DNA of 64,000 bases from Corynespora cassiicola. Its lineage: Eukaryota > Ascomycota > Dothideomycetes > Pleosporales > Corynesporascaceae. Shown in pieces: positions 44,613-55,037 of this stretch. The DNA is taken from assembly GCA_022059125.1 (NCBI GenBank), contig JAEUWY010000004.1, positions 1,178,001 through 1,242,000 on the forward strand. The letters run 5' to 3'. The notes beneath the pieces were generated by a model. That model saw nothing but the letters and a program-made list of their open reading frames with translations, was not told the origin of the DNA and searched no databases. How positions within the stretch are numbered: position 1 is the first letter of the stretch; each line of letters opens with the position of its first letter. A program made the translations under genes and the position numbers.

Positions 44613-46334
44613 ATGGACGACATGCACCCACCTCCATCCAAGCACGAAGAAACCACCGCCATCGACACCGCCATCGACGACGACGACGACAACGACCTCG
44701 GCTACCCGACCGGCGCCAGGCTCTTCTTCATCTTTGTGGCCCTGATCCTCAGCATGTTCCTGTCGTCACTGGACATGGTACGCCGCCCGGCCGCAAAGTC
44801 TCCGCCCACTAACCCATCCGTTGCAGACCATTGTCGCTACCGCCATCCCCAAGATCACCGACGAGTTTGGCGGTTTGGAGGACGTGTCCTGGTATGGTGC
44901 TGCCTTCTTCATGACCACGGGCGGGTTCCAGTCCTCGTGGGGCAAGGCCTTCAAGTACTTTGACCTCAAGGCCACCTTCCTGGCTTCCATCATCGTCTTC
45001 GAGGTCGGCAGCTTGATATGTGGCGTCGCCCCCAACTCCACAGTCCTCATCCTGGGTCGAGCCATTGCGGGCATCGGCACTGCCGGCATTGGTGCCGGAG
45101 CCTTCACCATCGTCGCTTTTGTCTCGGAGCCTGAGAAGCGTCCCATGTACACTGGCTTCGTTGGGATAGCGTACGGCGTCGCCGCAGTCATCGGCCCGCT
45201 GATTGGCGGCGCCTTCGCCGACAAGGTGTCGTGGCGCTGGTGGTATGTTGCTATTAGCCTCTTCCTGGCGCGCCCGCAGTCAAGTAACTTTTCCCAAGCT
45301 TCTACGTCAATCTCCCAGTCGGCGGGCTAGGCGCACTCATCATCGTATTTCTGTTCCACCCTCCCACTAGCGCTAAGCCCGTCAACGCAACCTGGAGGGA
45401 GAAGTTCCTCCAGATGGACTTTGTGGGCGTCACCCTCATCATGGGCGCCCTGATTTCCTTCCTACTGGCCTTCCAATATGGCGGCCAAACCATGGCTTGG
45501 AACAGCAGTACCGTCATCGGGCTAATTGTCGGATGCATCCTCATGTCCATTGCCTTTGTCTTCTGGGAACGATCCCAAGGGGAACGCGCAATGATTGTCC
45601 CACGCCTCTTCAGACAGCGCAACGTGGGCATCAGTTGCATATCGGCATTTTGCATTGCTGGATCGTACTTTTTGGTGGTTTACTACCTCCCAATCTACTT
45701 CCAGAGCATCAGTGGCGCTACGGCTGTCATGTCCGGTGTCTACAACCTTCCGCTAATTGTCGCCGTCACGAGCTCGGTCATTCTCTCGGGAATTTTCATA
45801 CGTGCAACTGGCCTCGCCACAGCTCTACAGGCTACACAATGTCTGCTCGCAACGATAGGCACTGGCCTTCTCTATTCACTCGACGTGAACACACCGACTG
45901 CAAAATGGGTCGGCTACCAGATCTTGGGTGGCGTTGGCTGGGGGGCCTTCCAGGTGCCCGTAATCATGTCTCAAGCTGGCACTGCTACCGAGGACATTTC
46001 TTCTGTCACATCCATGGTGCTCCTGTTCATCAACCTCGGCGGAACGGTACTCATCACTGCGGCTCAATCGGCATTCGTTAATACAATGATCATAAGACTG
46101 CGCGTTTCTAACCCAGCCATCGACCCCATGGTTGTAGTGGGGACCGGTGCCACGCAGATTCGTCACCAATTCAACACCAGTGAACTACCGGGCATTGTAG
46201 CGGCTTACATGGCTGGCCTCAAGGTTGCATTTGCAATCCTCATTCCGGTAACTGGCATCGCATTTTTTGTGACCCTTTTCCACAGGTGGGGAAGGATCAA
46301 CAAGGTTGCAGCGAGTGTCAACAGCACAGCTTAA
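44613..46334 (+). CDS. MFS transporter, DHA2 (14-helix drug:proton antiporter) family
   Basis: Three exons, 44613-44777, 44827-45242 and 45299-46334, give 538 residues. Introns of 49 and 56 bp restore LDM-TIVATAIP (motif D1) and SWRW-C-FYVNLPVGG, both hallmark joins of this family. Motif C is visible as GIAYGVAAVIGPLIGG, motif A-like sequence follows the second helix (FQSSWGKAFKYFDLK), and about 14 hydrophobic segments can be counted. The N-terminal cytosolic tail is acidic (DDDDDNDLG). DHA2 proteins such as fungal toxin and drug exporters drive efflux across the plasma membrane with the proton gradient. No biosynthetic cluster sits next to it, so the natural substrate is open. Confidence 0.92.
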
Positions 46335-48476
46335 CCGCGCGGCTGATGGAGTCTCGGAAAATATCAAACCTCCCGGCATGTAATTTTTGCCAAGATCACT
46401 AGGGTATGTTTTTGGCTATGATACCAGCGACTGGAGTTTTGCATCACATTTGGAGTAGCATTTCGCATGGGATAAAGAAGCATGGTTATGACCAATTTCA
46501 TGACCGAAGATCCATTCTCTAGCATACCGTCTGCATCTTTCCAAGGTTTCTCCCAAGCCTCTGTCATTAGTCGAGTCGAGGCCCGGTCTATGCATTTGCA
46601 TGCAAAGCATGTAAGACTCCAACAAACAAATACCAGATGGTGTCCTCATGCGGCACGCTTCGGATATGTCTTCCCAGAAAGTCAAGACTGAGTTAGCAAC
46701 GAGACATGCAATTGGATGGAGGCTGAATTTACAGCGAAAGCGCAGACGCGCCAAATCATGAGCGTTGATCGATGCATGCAATGGCCAATCTTGATCCTTG
46801 CCGCTACACCACGTGGAGAAGGTGCATGTAGGAAAGTTTGCAATCCTCTTGAGAAAGCCGCATTCGGTATGTTCAGCCCGAAAAACATGCATGGCACAGT
46901 CTTGGTCCTGTGAGCACATTCTGGATGACTGCAGTAGCCACAACGGCTGCAATTTTCGGTCGTCGGTGGCTTGGCCATCTCCTTCCAAGCTTACTATCAG
47001 TTCACTCAGGACGTCCTTTCGCGCTCGGAGCGTCTAGTATATGATTACCCCACTCTTACACGTCCAACCGTTGCGCCACATCCGCATCCGCGCCCATCCA
47101 TGTTTCAGACCCTGCAATCAAGTCGAGTTTACCCTGGCCATAAATATAGCGCTTGTCCCCTCGAGCAATTTACAAACTTCATGACCTCAGGATCAACCCC
47201 GGTATTCTTCATTCATCAAGCATTGACCTTGAATAGCCCCACAATATGGCCTTTCGACAGTAGTCTATCTACCCCTTCCCTTGAGGTCATCAGAATCGGC
47301 AAAAATGGTTTTATCCAATTGTGCTCACAAACCGAGTTGATTTGATATGGCTGTGGCCATGACGACGCTAAAAAGTCTCCCTCCAGGCTTCCGCTCTTCG
47401 GATCTTTCAACTTAAGATCCCCACTGTCAGATTAGGACCGATGGACACTTTTAGCCAACGGATTGACTTCCACCATTACTAACCAAGCACTATCGTGCGC
47501 TCTTGCCAGAGCAGGTTTCACCCCTTGAGAAGTCACAGTGAAAATCATATCGCTTGTCGCAAGCGCTGTTCATACTTTGATCATTGCATAATACCTGAGT
47601 ATCTACCCAGTATCTACCTAGGTACCCATATGCCAGGTCTAGCAGCGGCAGTTGCCTGTTGCACGCATCCAAGACGCCGTACCTCTTTCCGATCCGTTCG
47701 AAGACAAGCCGCATGGGAAAAAAATCTCTCCTCAACTTACCTTACGAATACATATTCATAGGCTGTCAATATACCCCAGAATTTCTGCCTTGCCCAGTCC
47801 GACGTCACGCGAACATGATGCAACGCACACGGGACGGCGGAAGGGAAGGATGAATGAAAGTGAGGGAAGGAGGAGCATGAAACGACCATGCGCGTACACA
47901 CGAAAGCGGGGCACCATGGCCTGTTCGCTCCGCGGATAATTGGTGGGAGAGGAAGAAAAAAAAAGGGAGAGCTTGTGCTGTGCCGCACGCCAAGTATCTT
48001 GCTGCGCTCCGAACGGGGATGTGTGCCGACGAGGCAATGAAGATGATGGGATGGACTGGATCAAGGTTGGAGAAACAGGGAAACATTGGGGAAAATCTGG
48101 AGAAAACAAAGGCGCACCTCGGGGTCGGGGGAAGTAGTGCGTGTGGGTAGAGCGGAAAACATGATGATTTGTGCGTTGGTTTTGCGCCGTAGCGGTGATA
48201 TCTATAGCACCACACCACTTATTACATACGACATCTATCTACAGCCCAGCTTCCTGTGCGCAAAAAAAAGAGAGAAAAAAGACGACCGCTAAATGCATCC
48301 ACATCGACATCATCGCAAAACCGTCGTTCAGATGTACAGACAGAGAAAAAGGAAGAAGAACGCCTTGTACCATGCAAACCCTGGTCTTCATAATCAACCA
48401 GAACCACCCCAACTAAAACGGCAAAGAAAAAATATCCTTCCCACGCGCTACGTCCAGATGAGCCAGGCAAGAGCCC
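46335..48476. other. Intergenic, apart from one doubtful ORF
   Basis: The region holds the 3' ends of the DHA2 and GH5 genes, one unassigned minus-strand ORF (46416-46988, listed separately) and the palindrome TACCTAGGTA at 47615-47624. Nothing else is supported. Confidence 0.45.
46416..46988 (-). CDS. Unassigned cysteine-rich ORF, doubtful
   Basis: A 190-codon uninterrupted ORF lies in non-coding surroundings, so it is not the shadow of another gene. It is rich in Cys and His (RMCSQDQDCAMHVF, FPTCTFSTWC) with a HEIGHNH stretch near the end. That looks like a metalloprotease HExxH motif but lacks the second glutamate position (H-E-I-G-H does fit HExxH), and no other peptidase features are seen. 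No signal peptide, intron or family was recognised. It may be chance, or a remnant. Confidence 0.22.
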   Translation of the reverse strand: MEGDGQATDDRKLQPLWLLQSSRMCSQDQDCAMHVFRAEHTECGFLKRIANFPTCTFSTWCSGKDQDWPLHASINAHDLARLRFRCKFSLHPIACLVANSVLTFWEDISEACRMRTPSGICLLESYMLCMQMHRPGLDSTNDRGLGETLERCRRYAREWIFGHEIGHNHASLSHAKCYSKCDAKLQSLVS

Positions 48477-50992
48477 TCAATACGTCTCCGATAAGCCTAG
48501 CGATCCGAAATCCTCCAGGTCCGCAGAATTCTCTGGACATGTCCAACTCCTATCATACGCCTTGGCCGGCAAAATGCCCGCCTTCATGCCCAACTTCCAA
48601 CTCCACTGCGGCGCCTTCTCCGTCTCCCAGGTCCAGTAGAACCAGCCCCACCCGGCCTCAAAACTCTCCATCTGAGCGACGGCAAACTGGTACAGAAACT
48701 TCTTGTAAGCGTCAGAGTAGTCCTCGGGAGCGGCGTTTGCGCCATTGCACGTGCAGGTATCGGCGGGGCACTGGGGCTCGAGGATAGACGTGGAGTCGTT
48801 GCCAGTGTCGTAGGTGCCCTCCCAACGCGTGCCGATGCCGACGTTGTTGATGAACTGCGTGCAATCTGTGTCGGCCTGAGACCATTCACCGCACATGGTG
48901 GGGCCGAAGCCGGTTTCCTTGTTCATGCTGCGCTCGCTCTGCTGGGTCCAGGCCTTGCAGGCAAAGTTCAGTTTGTCTGTGTGCTTGAGTGATAACTGGT
49001 CTACGTTGAAAATGACGTATTGATGCACGTCGAGAAGCAGGTTGTCGTCTTCTTGGAGTCTACCTTGCCAGTTGTCGAGGCCGAGGAAGCCATCACCAAA
49101 TACGATCACCGCGGTGATGTTGTCTTTTCGGATTTGATCTACGGCCTTTTGAGTCCATTTCACTACGTTGTCCGTGTTGATGTCGACCATTCGCGGTTCG
49201 TTGACAAGGCCGTACATGGTGACGATATTCTTGTAGCGAGGCTGTGCGAAGAAAACCGAGAGCTTGTGGTGGATGTCGAGAGTGCGTTGGGCATTCGTGT
49301 CGCCATCGGTACCGTTCAGCCAGCCAATTACACCCTGTCTCCCCGAGTGATTCCAGCCGTTCTGAGAACCGGGAGCACCATGGAGGTCAAGGTTAACCCG
49401 AAGGCCATTCTGGCGAGCGTATTCGATTGCGCGGAGAAGGTAGCGCCATGAAACCTGGGGAACATACGGGTCGCCTTCGTATGTTTCCACCATCCAGTAA
49501 CCAAACGGCATGCGAACATGGTCGAAGCCGGCGTTGCGTATATCGACGAAAGTCTGCTTGTTGACGAATGCAGAATAGTGCTTTTCCAATGTCTCCTTAC
49601 TCTTCTGGGGCCCAAGTCTCGTGCACAATGTGTACTCATCGACTACATTATCTCTAGCACCCCAGTTCTCAAAGTAAGAGGGTGTGATGAAAGGTTCGAT
49701 ATTGAGCCATCCTCCCACGTTCACTCCTCGGATGGGCATTTTGCCATATTCGAATGTATCCTTGAGACTAGGCACTTTGTCATTAGCTCTGACATCGTCA
49801 TCCCACGTTGAGTTGAGGCCAATGATAGGCAGACCGCCGACCATCTCCTTTGTGTATGTCACGTTGAAGTCTGCCGTATCGTACCATGACCATGGGTCTA
49901 GTATGCCACCTTTGTCTTCTGAGGGAACGGTGTTTGGGTCCAGGCCCTCAAGGTTGCTATTCGCTGGCTTGTCCGCATTCGACACTGCAGCACTTTGTGG
50001 CTCGTCGTTGTTGCTCTTGCTTGACGTGACGACCGCCACTGGTATGACTATGGCGAGGATGACGAGAATTACTACGATGATAATGACTGTGCACGTTAGT
50101 TCTGTAGCCATTACATTCAACGAGCTGACTTACTGATGCGTTTCTTCTTCTTCTTTCGCCGAGCCAACTCCTCCTCAGTGTATTCGGAGGGAGCACTGCC
50201 AGCGCCGCCTCGCTTCTCCATCATGTACCGGTATTCGTCGTCATTGTCTACGCCGCCCTCTTCTGCCAACGGCCCACTGACCACTCTTTTCTTCTTCTCC
50301 CTCTCTCTATTCTTGCGCCTGCGCTCGTGTCTCTCGGCCAGCTCCGACGGGGTATATTTGGCTTCGTATCTTCGTCTCCGCTCCTCCTTCTCTGCGTCCG
50401 TGTGGCTCCTCCGCGCTCCCTCGTCATCAGTGGCCCCCCTCGACTGCCTCGCCCTCCGTCTTTCCTCTCTCCGCTGCCGTGCGTCTTGCTCGGCAGCAGC
50501 ATCGCTCTCATAGGCCCGCCTCTTTCCCTCCTCCTCCCTCGCCCGCTCCTTTTTCCTCTCTTCCTTGACCGCCTTGACCCGCTGCTTCTCCAAGTCCTTC
50601 TCCTTCCTTCTCACCTCCCTCAGATAATCGTCATCGTAATCGTAGCCGCCCCATCCCGACTTCTTCGCATTGTGCTTGTCGAGCTTTGCAATGGCGTCGA
50701 GGCTGAGGGGTGCCGAGCCGCGACTGCGACTGGCGCTCGGCGTGCTGCTGCCGCCGGGGGTGTTGGACTGTGATGTGCGCTTCCTGCGGGGCGCCGGGGA
50801 GTCCCACTCGGAGTCGCTCTGGTGGCGGGACTGGCGGCGCGGGCGCGGCAGCAGGTCGCCCTGCGAGTCTGTAGCGCGGTGGCCGCGGCGTCGCCGCCCC
50901 TCGCGGTCATAGTGGTGCTCGCCGCGCGACTCTCTGCGCTCGCGGCGCCGGCGATGGTCGCGGTCGTCTGGGTCTCGGTCGTCGCGCGGCAT
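48477..50992 (-). CDS. exgD: Membrane-anchored GH5 exo-beta-1,3-glucanase (ExgD type)
   Basis: Two exons, 50992-50134 and 50086-48477, give 822 residues. The first 286 residues are an extremely charged cytosolic tail (Arg/Glu/Lys/Ser, with KKKKRI at its end). The intron falls in the first codon of the single transmembrane helix (IIIIVVILVILAIVIPVAVV, about 287-306), giving a type II membrane protein. The catalytic GH5 domain follows: GVNVGGWLNIEPFITP, RMPFGYWMV, NLDLHGAPGSQNGWNHSG, acid/base Glu 583 in VNEPRM and nucleophile Glu 687 in GEWSQ, and a C-terminal GWGWFYWTW strand. The enzyme trims beta-1,3-glucan from chain ends in the wall or periplasm. Fungal ExgD proteins share this tail-TM-catalytic layout. 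Confidence 0.92.
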
Positions 50993-52124
50993 TTCTCTGC
51001 GTGAGACTGCGGGGTCACAAAGCTAAAGTCCCAACGGCGGCCAAAGGAATGGAAGAGCCACGAGGGGTCGGAATGCGGGTGGGCGCCGCGGCAAAGCGAG
51101 AGAATTGGATATGTATAATGTCGGCTGGTGTTTGGTAGGGCGAAAGCCGGGCTGGGGCTTGGATGAGGCACGTTGCTAGGGGGACGCCATGTTGTCGTTT
51201 TGCCTGACGTGGCGGGCCTCGGCGCCAGGTCCTTGGGCGCGCCAAAACTTGGAATCGCAACGCTGCGGAAGCACAGCCAAAGTCTATGGCCATTGCAGGG
51301 CTCTTGGGCTTCCTTGGGCCTCTCCGAAGAAATCCAGGCGGTGCCGTTTTGGAGATACGGGCTTGGTCTGCTCGGGGCCACGGCCTTTGGTTTGGCGTAC
51401 ACAGCCATGCCGGCTCATGCGGTTGAAGGGATTCACATTCGATACAGCGCAGCGCCAAAACAATCCTGCGGGGCGGGTGATTAAACAATAGGGAGAGCGA
51501 GCAAGTATGGAATCAAGGCCAGACGGGTCGCATCAAGCATGTTATACAATCGTCTACTACATAAACAGCGGCGCACAGAAGCAATGTCCGCCAGTGGCCG
51601 AGAGACAACTCATGCCTCTCTGGTCGATCAAACACTGCTCTTCGCCGTGGCCACCATTGCACCTACGTATGCACAAGCCCGGAAGGGTTGATCTGCGTCA
51701 GACCTCCCGTCTGCAGGGCAGTGCAGCAGAAAATGACATCACAGTGTGGCGCATGCAGGGTCCAAGGCTCAGGTCTTACAATCATCATGAAATCCATGCG
51801 AGTGATGCATTGGCACTTGTGGTATCATATCGTAAGGATGTGCAAAGCCTTCCGCCAGCCTGCGGCCCTGTGCCTGCGAAGGCGTGCGGGCTTGCCTTCT
51901 AAGCCCAACCGAAGCGGCAATTGTGTCCATGACCGCCTCTACACAATACTCGAATTGCCGCCCATAGCAAAAAAAGTAGTGAAATACAGGTGATGCTTGC
52001 TCAGATCCGCGCTGCGCTGGAGCGTGGCGGTGAGTGGAGAGGCGGTATGTGGCCGGGTATGCTGGTGATGATGCCTTGGTCAAGAAAGTGTTACAAAAAA
52101 CGTCCGCGTACTCTCTCTCTCTCT
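50993..52124. other. Intergenic, no gene recognised
   Basis: This is the GH5 promoter side and the 3' region of NMNAT. A (CT)7 tract lies at 52111-52124 immediately after the NMNAT stop codon. Open frames here have no motif. Confidence 0.5.
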
Positions 52125-53054
52125 TCAAGAGGCTGCGGGGACAGTCGAGGAGCCCGAGGCTTCAGCTGCGGCCTTCTCCTTGCCCTTGTCCGACTGCTTC
52201 TTGTCGTCCTCCATGTAGAGGCCATGCTCGTAGATGTAGTCGACGACCTTGTCCGGGATGTAGTAGCGGATGCTCTTACCCCGCTTGCGGAAGAGACGGA
52301 TCTTGGTTGACGACACATCGTTTTGGATGAGCTGGGGAATGACGCGAATGTTATCGCGCCACTGCTGCAGGCTGACCAGGGCGTCATCTACTGCTAGGTT
52401 AGTGACTGCAGACGACATGTGTGCAGGGCTGCTGAGCATACCGATATCGGTGCCGCTACGCTCGAGGATGAAGGCGCCGTAGTGGCCCAAGATCCGGTTC
52501 AGATCCTCGCGGGCCCACAGGCCGGGGGTGCTCATAGTCTGGATGAGGTCGGCGCCTGCCAGGAGGGCCACATGGATGCGCTTCTTCTCACCCGAGGGGC
52601 CCGCGATGCCGCCCCGGACGTCGTTGAGCTCGTAATCAAAGTGGTCGAGGACCTTGACCGTAGGGAGATACTCCTTGTGTAGCGGCTCCCACGGGTCGAC
52701 GGAGATCCAGGACGAACTGTCTCGCACGGCGATCCTGGTCATGTTGATTCGGTGGTAGGCCGAGGCAAGCCCAGCCTTCTTGTATGCGTCGCCGACCGGG
52801 CTGAAGAAGCCGCCGATGACCTCGAAGTCGGTCTCGAACTCGCAGTAGTCGGCGGCCTCCTCGAACATGCGCAGGTGGAGGTTCGTAGGCGGCGAGAAGG
52901 AGCCGCAGGACACGAGAACGAGCGGCGTCTTGGTGGGGTCGGCGAGGGTTGTCTTCAGGCGCTCGGTCGGGAACGAGTACGTGTCGAGCGACAGCGTCTC
53001 TGCCGTCTCCAGGCCGGCGGGGAGCACGACCTGGCCGCTGTTGCTCTCGCTCAT
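52125..53054 (-). CDS. NMA1: Nicotinamide/nicotinate mononucleotide adenylyltransferase
   Basis: Single exon, 309 residues. The ATG at 53054 is the only canonical in-frame start; the frame is open upstream but without ATG. The nucleotidyltransferase signature SCGSFSPPTNLH lies at residues 49-60 (GxFxPxxxxH), followed by ISVDPWE, the ALLAGADLI strand, and the C-terminal DVSSTKIRLFRKRGKSIRYY with the (S/T)xxxxR ATP-binding motif. The enzyme joins ATP with NMN or NaMN to make NAD or deamido-NAD, a required step in all NAD synthesis routes; yeast paralogues are NMA1 and NMA2. The last 25 residues are a low-complexity Lys/Ala/Ser tail. It is expected in nucleus and cytosol. Confidence 0.94.
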   Translation of the reverse strand: MSESNSGQVVLPAGLETAETLSLDTYSFPTERLKTTLADPTKTPLVLVSCGSFSPPTNLHLRMFEEAADYCEFETDFEVIGGFFSPVGDAYKKAGLASAYHRINMTRIAVRDSSSWISVDPWEPLHKEYLPTVKVLDHFDYELNDVRGGIAGPSGEKKRIHVALLAGADLIQTMSTPGLWAREDLNRILGHYGAFILERSGTDIGMLSSPAHMSSAVTNLAVDDALVSLQQWRDNIRVIPQLIQNDVSSTKIRLFRKRGKSIRYYIPDKVVDYIYEHGLYMEDDKKQSDKGKEKAAAEASGSSTVPAAS

Positions 53055-53381
53055 GGCGGCGACGGAGTGGCGGGGCGAGGATGGGGGTTCGGGAGTTGGG
53101 GAGTCGGGCGCCGGAGGGACTCGGGGCGAGGAGGTGACGGCGGCTGGCCGGTGGCGGGGGCAGGCGTGAATGGCGACAGGCAGAAGGGTGCGTCGGGCGG
53201 GTTTGCAGGCTCTGGCTGAGGAGAGAGCGGGAAGAAGGCCGGAGGCAGCAGGCTGAGTCAATTAATGGTGGACGGGCGGGTTACTAAGGCGCGGTCTGCT
53301 ATGACGCCTTTGCCGCGGTCGAGCCGGAGCAGAGGGCGGCGGGGAAGGCGGAGGGGGGCGGGAGCAGCACGTGTACGGGGG

Positions 53382-53422
53382 CGAGGGGACTGCGAGGGGA
53401 CTGCGAGGGGACTGCGAGGGGA
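53382..53422. repeat. Tandem repeat, 11-bp unit (CGAGGGGACTG), about 3.5 copies
   Basis: The copies are almost identical and lie in the NMNAT upstream region. Confidence 0.85.
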
Positions 53423-54370
53423 GTGGACGGTCAGGTGTCTGGTGCGAGCAGGCTCAGTCGCAGAGCGGGCGGGCGACCTTTGTACTTGGACGACGACGAT
53501 CCGGCAAATGGTAGTCCAAAAAGGCTGGCTCTGGCCGTCCCCGCCAACGTCCGTGCCCAGAGGCAGAGTCGCGGGCAGGGCAGAAGAGCCCAAGTGAAAC
53601 ATTTTCCGTCCGAGCATTCATTCGCCCACCAGGCAGCGCCGCCATGGATCACGCAAGACGACGCCGAATCTGCCGGCGGCTGGTCCCTGCGGAGCCTGCC
53701 TAGAGCGAGCTTCGGCCGCGCACCTGGGCAGCTGGTGAGGGCCGGGTCACGTGCCCGCAGCGCTCCTGGCAGTGCCCGCCCCACGCGGGCCTTGGTCGCC
53801 GCGCGCAGTCAGTGCATTTTATTGTCATTAGATTAGTGATGCGACGCGCGGGAGGCTGATAAAGCATTCGCGACGAGAATGGGGTTAAAGATCGGAGTGG
53901 GATGCTTCGGGGCCAGCGGTGCGAGGGCGCCGCCGGGGCACTCCCGCATGTTGAGAAAAAGAACGGCCGGCCCTGCCATTGATTCACTCAAACGGGCATC
54001 GTGGGGTGGGCGTGGGCCAAAAAGAACCTTGGGACCATCGAGGTAGCCGGCCGTGGTGGTGTACTGTTAGCCGTCTCGCATCGAGCGCTACGGTGCTGTG
54101 GTGCTGCGGTGATGCATGGCGGCGAGCTCCGCTGCCCACCGCCCGCGGCCCAAAATGGCAGCACTTTGCACACTTGTAGTGTTAGCTGGTTTGGAGGGCG
54201 AATGCAGCCCTGGAGACCCCAAAATGCCATGGTGACAGCTTCTACCGTCCGTCTCTCCCCCTGCGTGCGGACTCGCACTCGCGCTTGCAGGCCATGCGGT
54301 CCCGTGACTGTCGGCCGGGCTGCTCCTTGGAACCCGGGAAGACAGGACGATTCACCACCATGAGCGAGGC

Positions 54371-54440
54371 GGCAGGGCAGCAGGGCAGCAGGGCAGCAGG
54401 GCAGCAGCACAGCAGTACAGCAGCAGCACAGCAGCACAGC
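54371..54440. repeat. CAG-rich repeat tract (GGCAGCA then CAGCA units)
   Basis: The first half is built of GGCAGCA units and the second half of CAG/CA units. It lies in the intergenic region upstream of the HECT ligase gene. Confidence 0.85.
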
Positions 54441-55037
54441 GGGCGCAGAGATTGCCTGCTGCACTCGTGGTCGCTGCGGCGCGCCGCACTGTGACTCTCT
54501 CTCCCCACCGACCGGCCGCTAGCAAGCAGCGCCAAGCATCTCCCGGTATATCGATTATCGCCATCGCCTACCGCAGCTGCTAAACACCATCTCGACCACC
54601 GCTGCAACCCGCCGTCCAGCCCAGCCCTCCCCCCCGGGACGCGTTGTAACCCTCGCTTTCGCTGCTTCGACACGCTCTGCTGCTGGATCGCGTCAGTGTT
54701 TGCACAGACTCACCGCTCGCTTGATGGCGTAGCTACGTGCTTTACTTAATGGAAAGAGAACGTCAACGGCCAGCTGGTTTTCGTTCATCTTCGTCTCATC
54801 CTGCCAGGTAACCCTTCACCTTCTCTTCTCCGTTTGCTGCCACCTGCTCCCGCCTCCTCCCACCACCCCCGCTTCTTGTTGCTCCCCGTTCTCCTTCCTC
54901 CCCGACCCGACTGCCTCTCGTCTTCCAACAACCTCTCACCCTGCTTCATCGCCGCAGCTGCGACGCCCGCCACCCACGGCGCCACAGCCCCGGCTCCAAG
55001 CATTCGAGCTCCCCCGCATCATAACGTCCAACTTCTC

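Larger units (their letters stand above)
53055..55037. other. Long GC-rich intergenic region with simple repeats
   Basis: This is the divergent promoter region between NMNAT and the HECT ligase. It contains an 11-bp tandem repeat and a CAG-rich tract, and a pyrimidine-rich leader at 54780-54960. Open frames are low-complexity only. Confidence 0.5.

Noticed and set aside
46682..46978. CysCysHis-rich 98-codon ORF as a zinc-finger gene
   Set aside because: The cysteines do not follow any known zinc-binding spacing and it overlaps a longer frame on the same strand.
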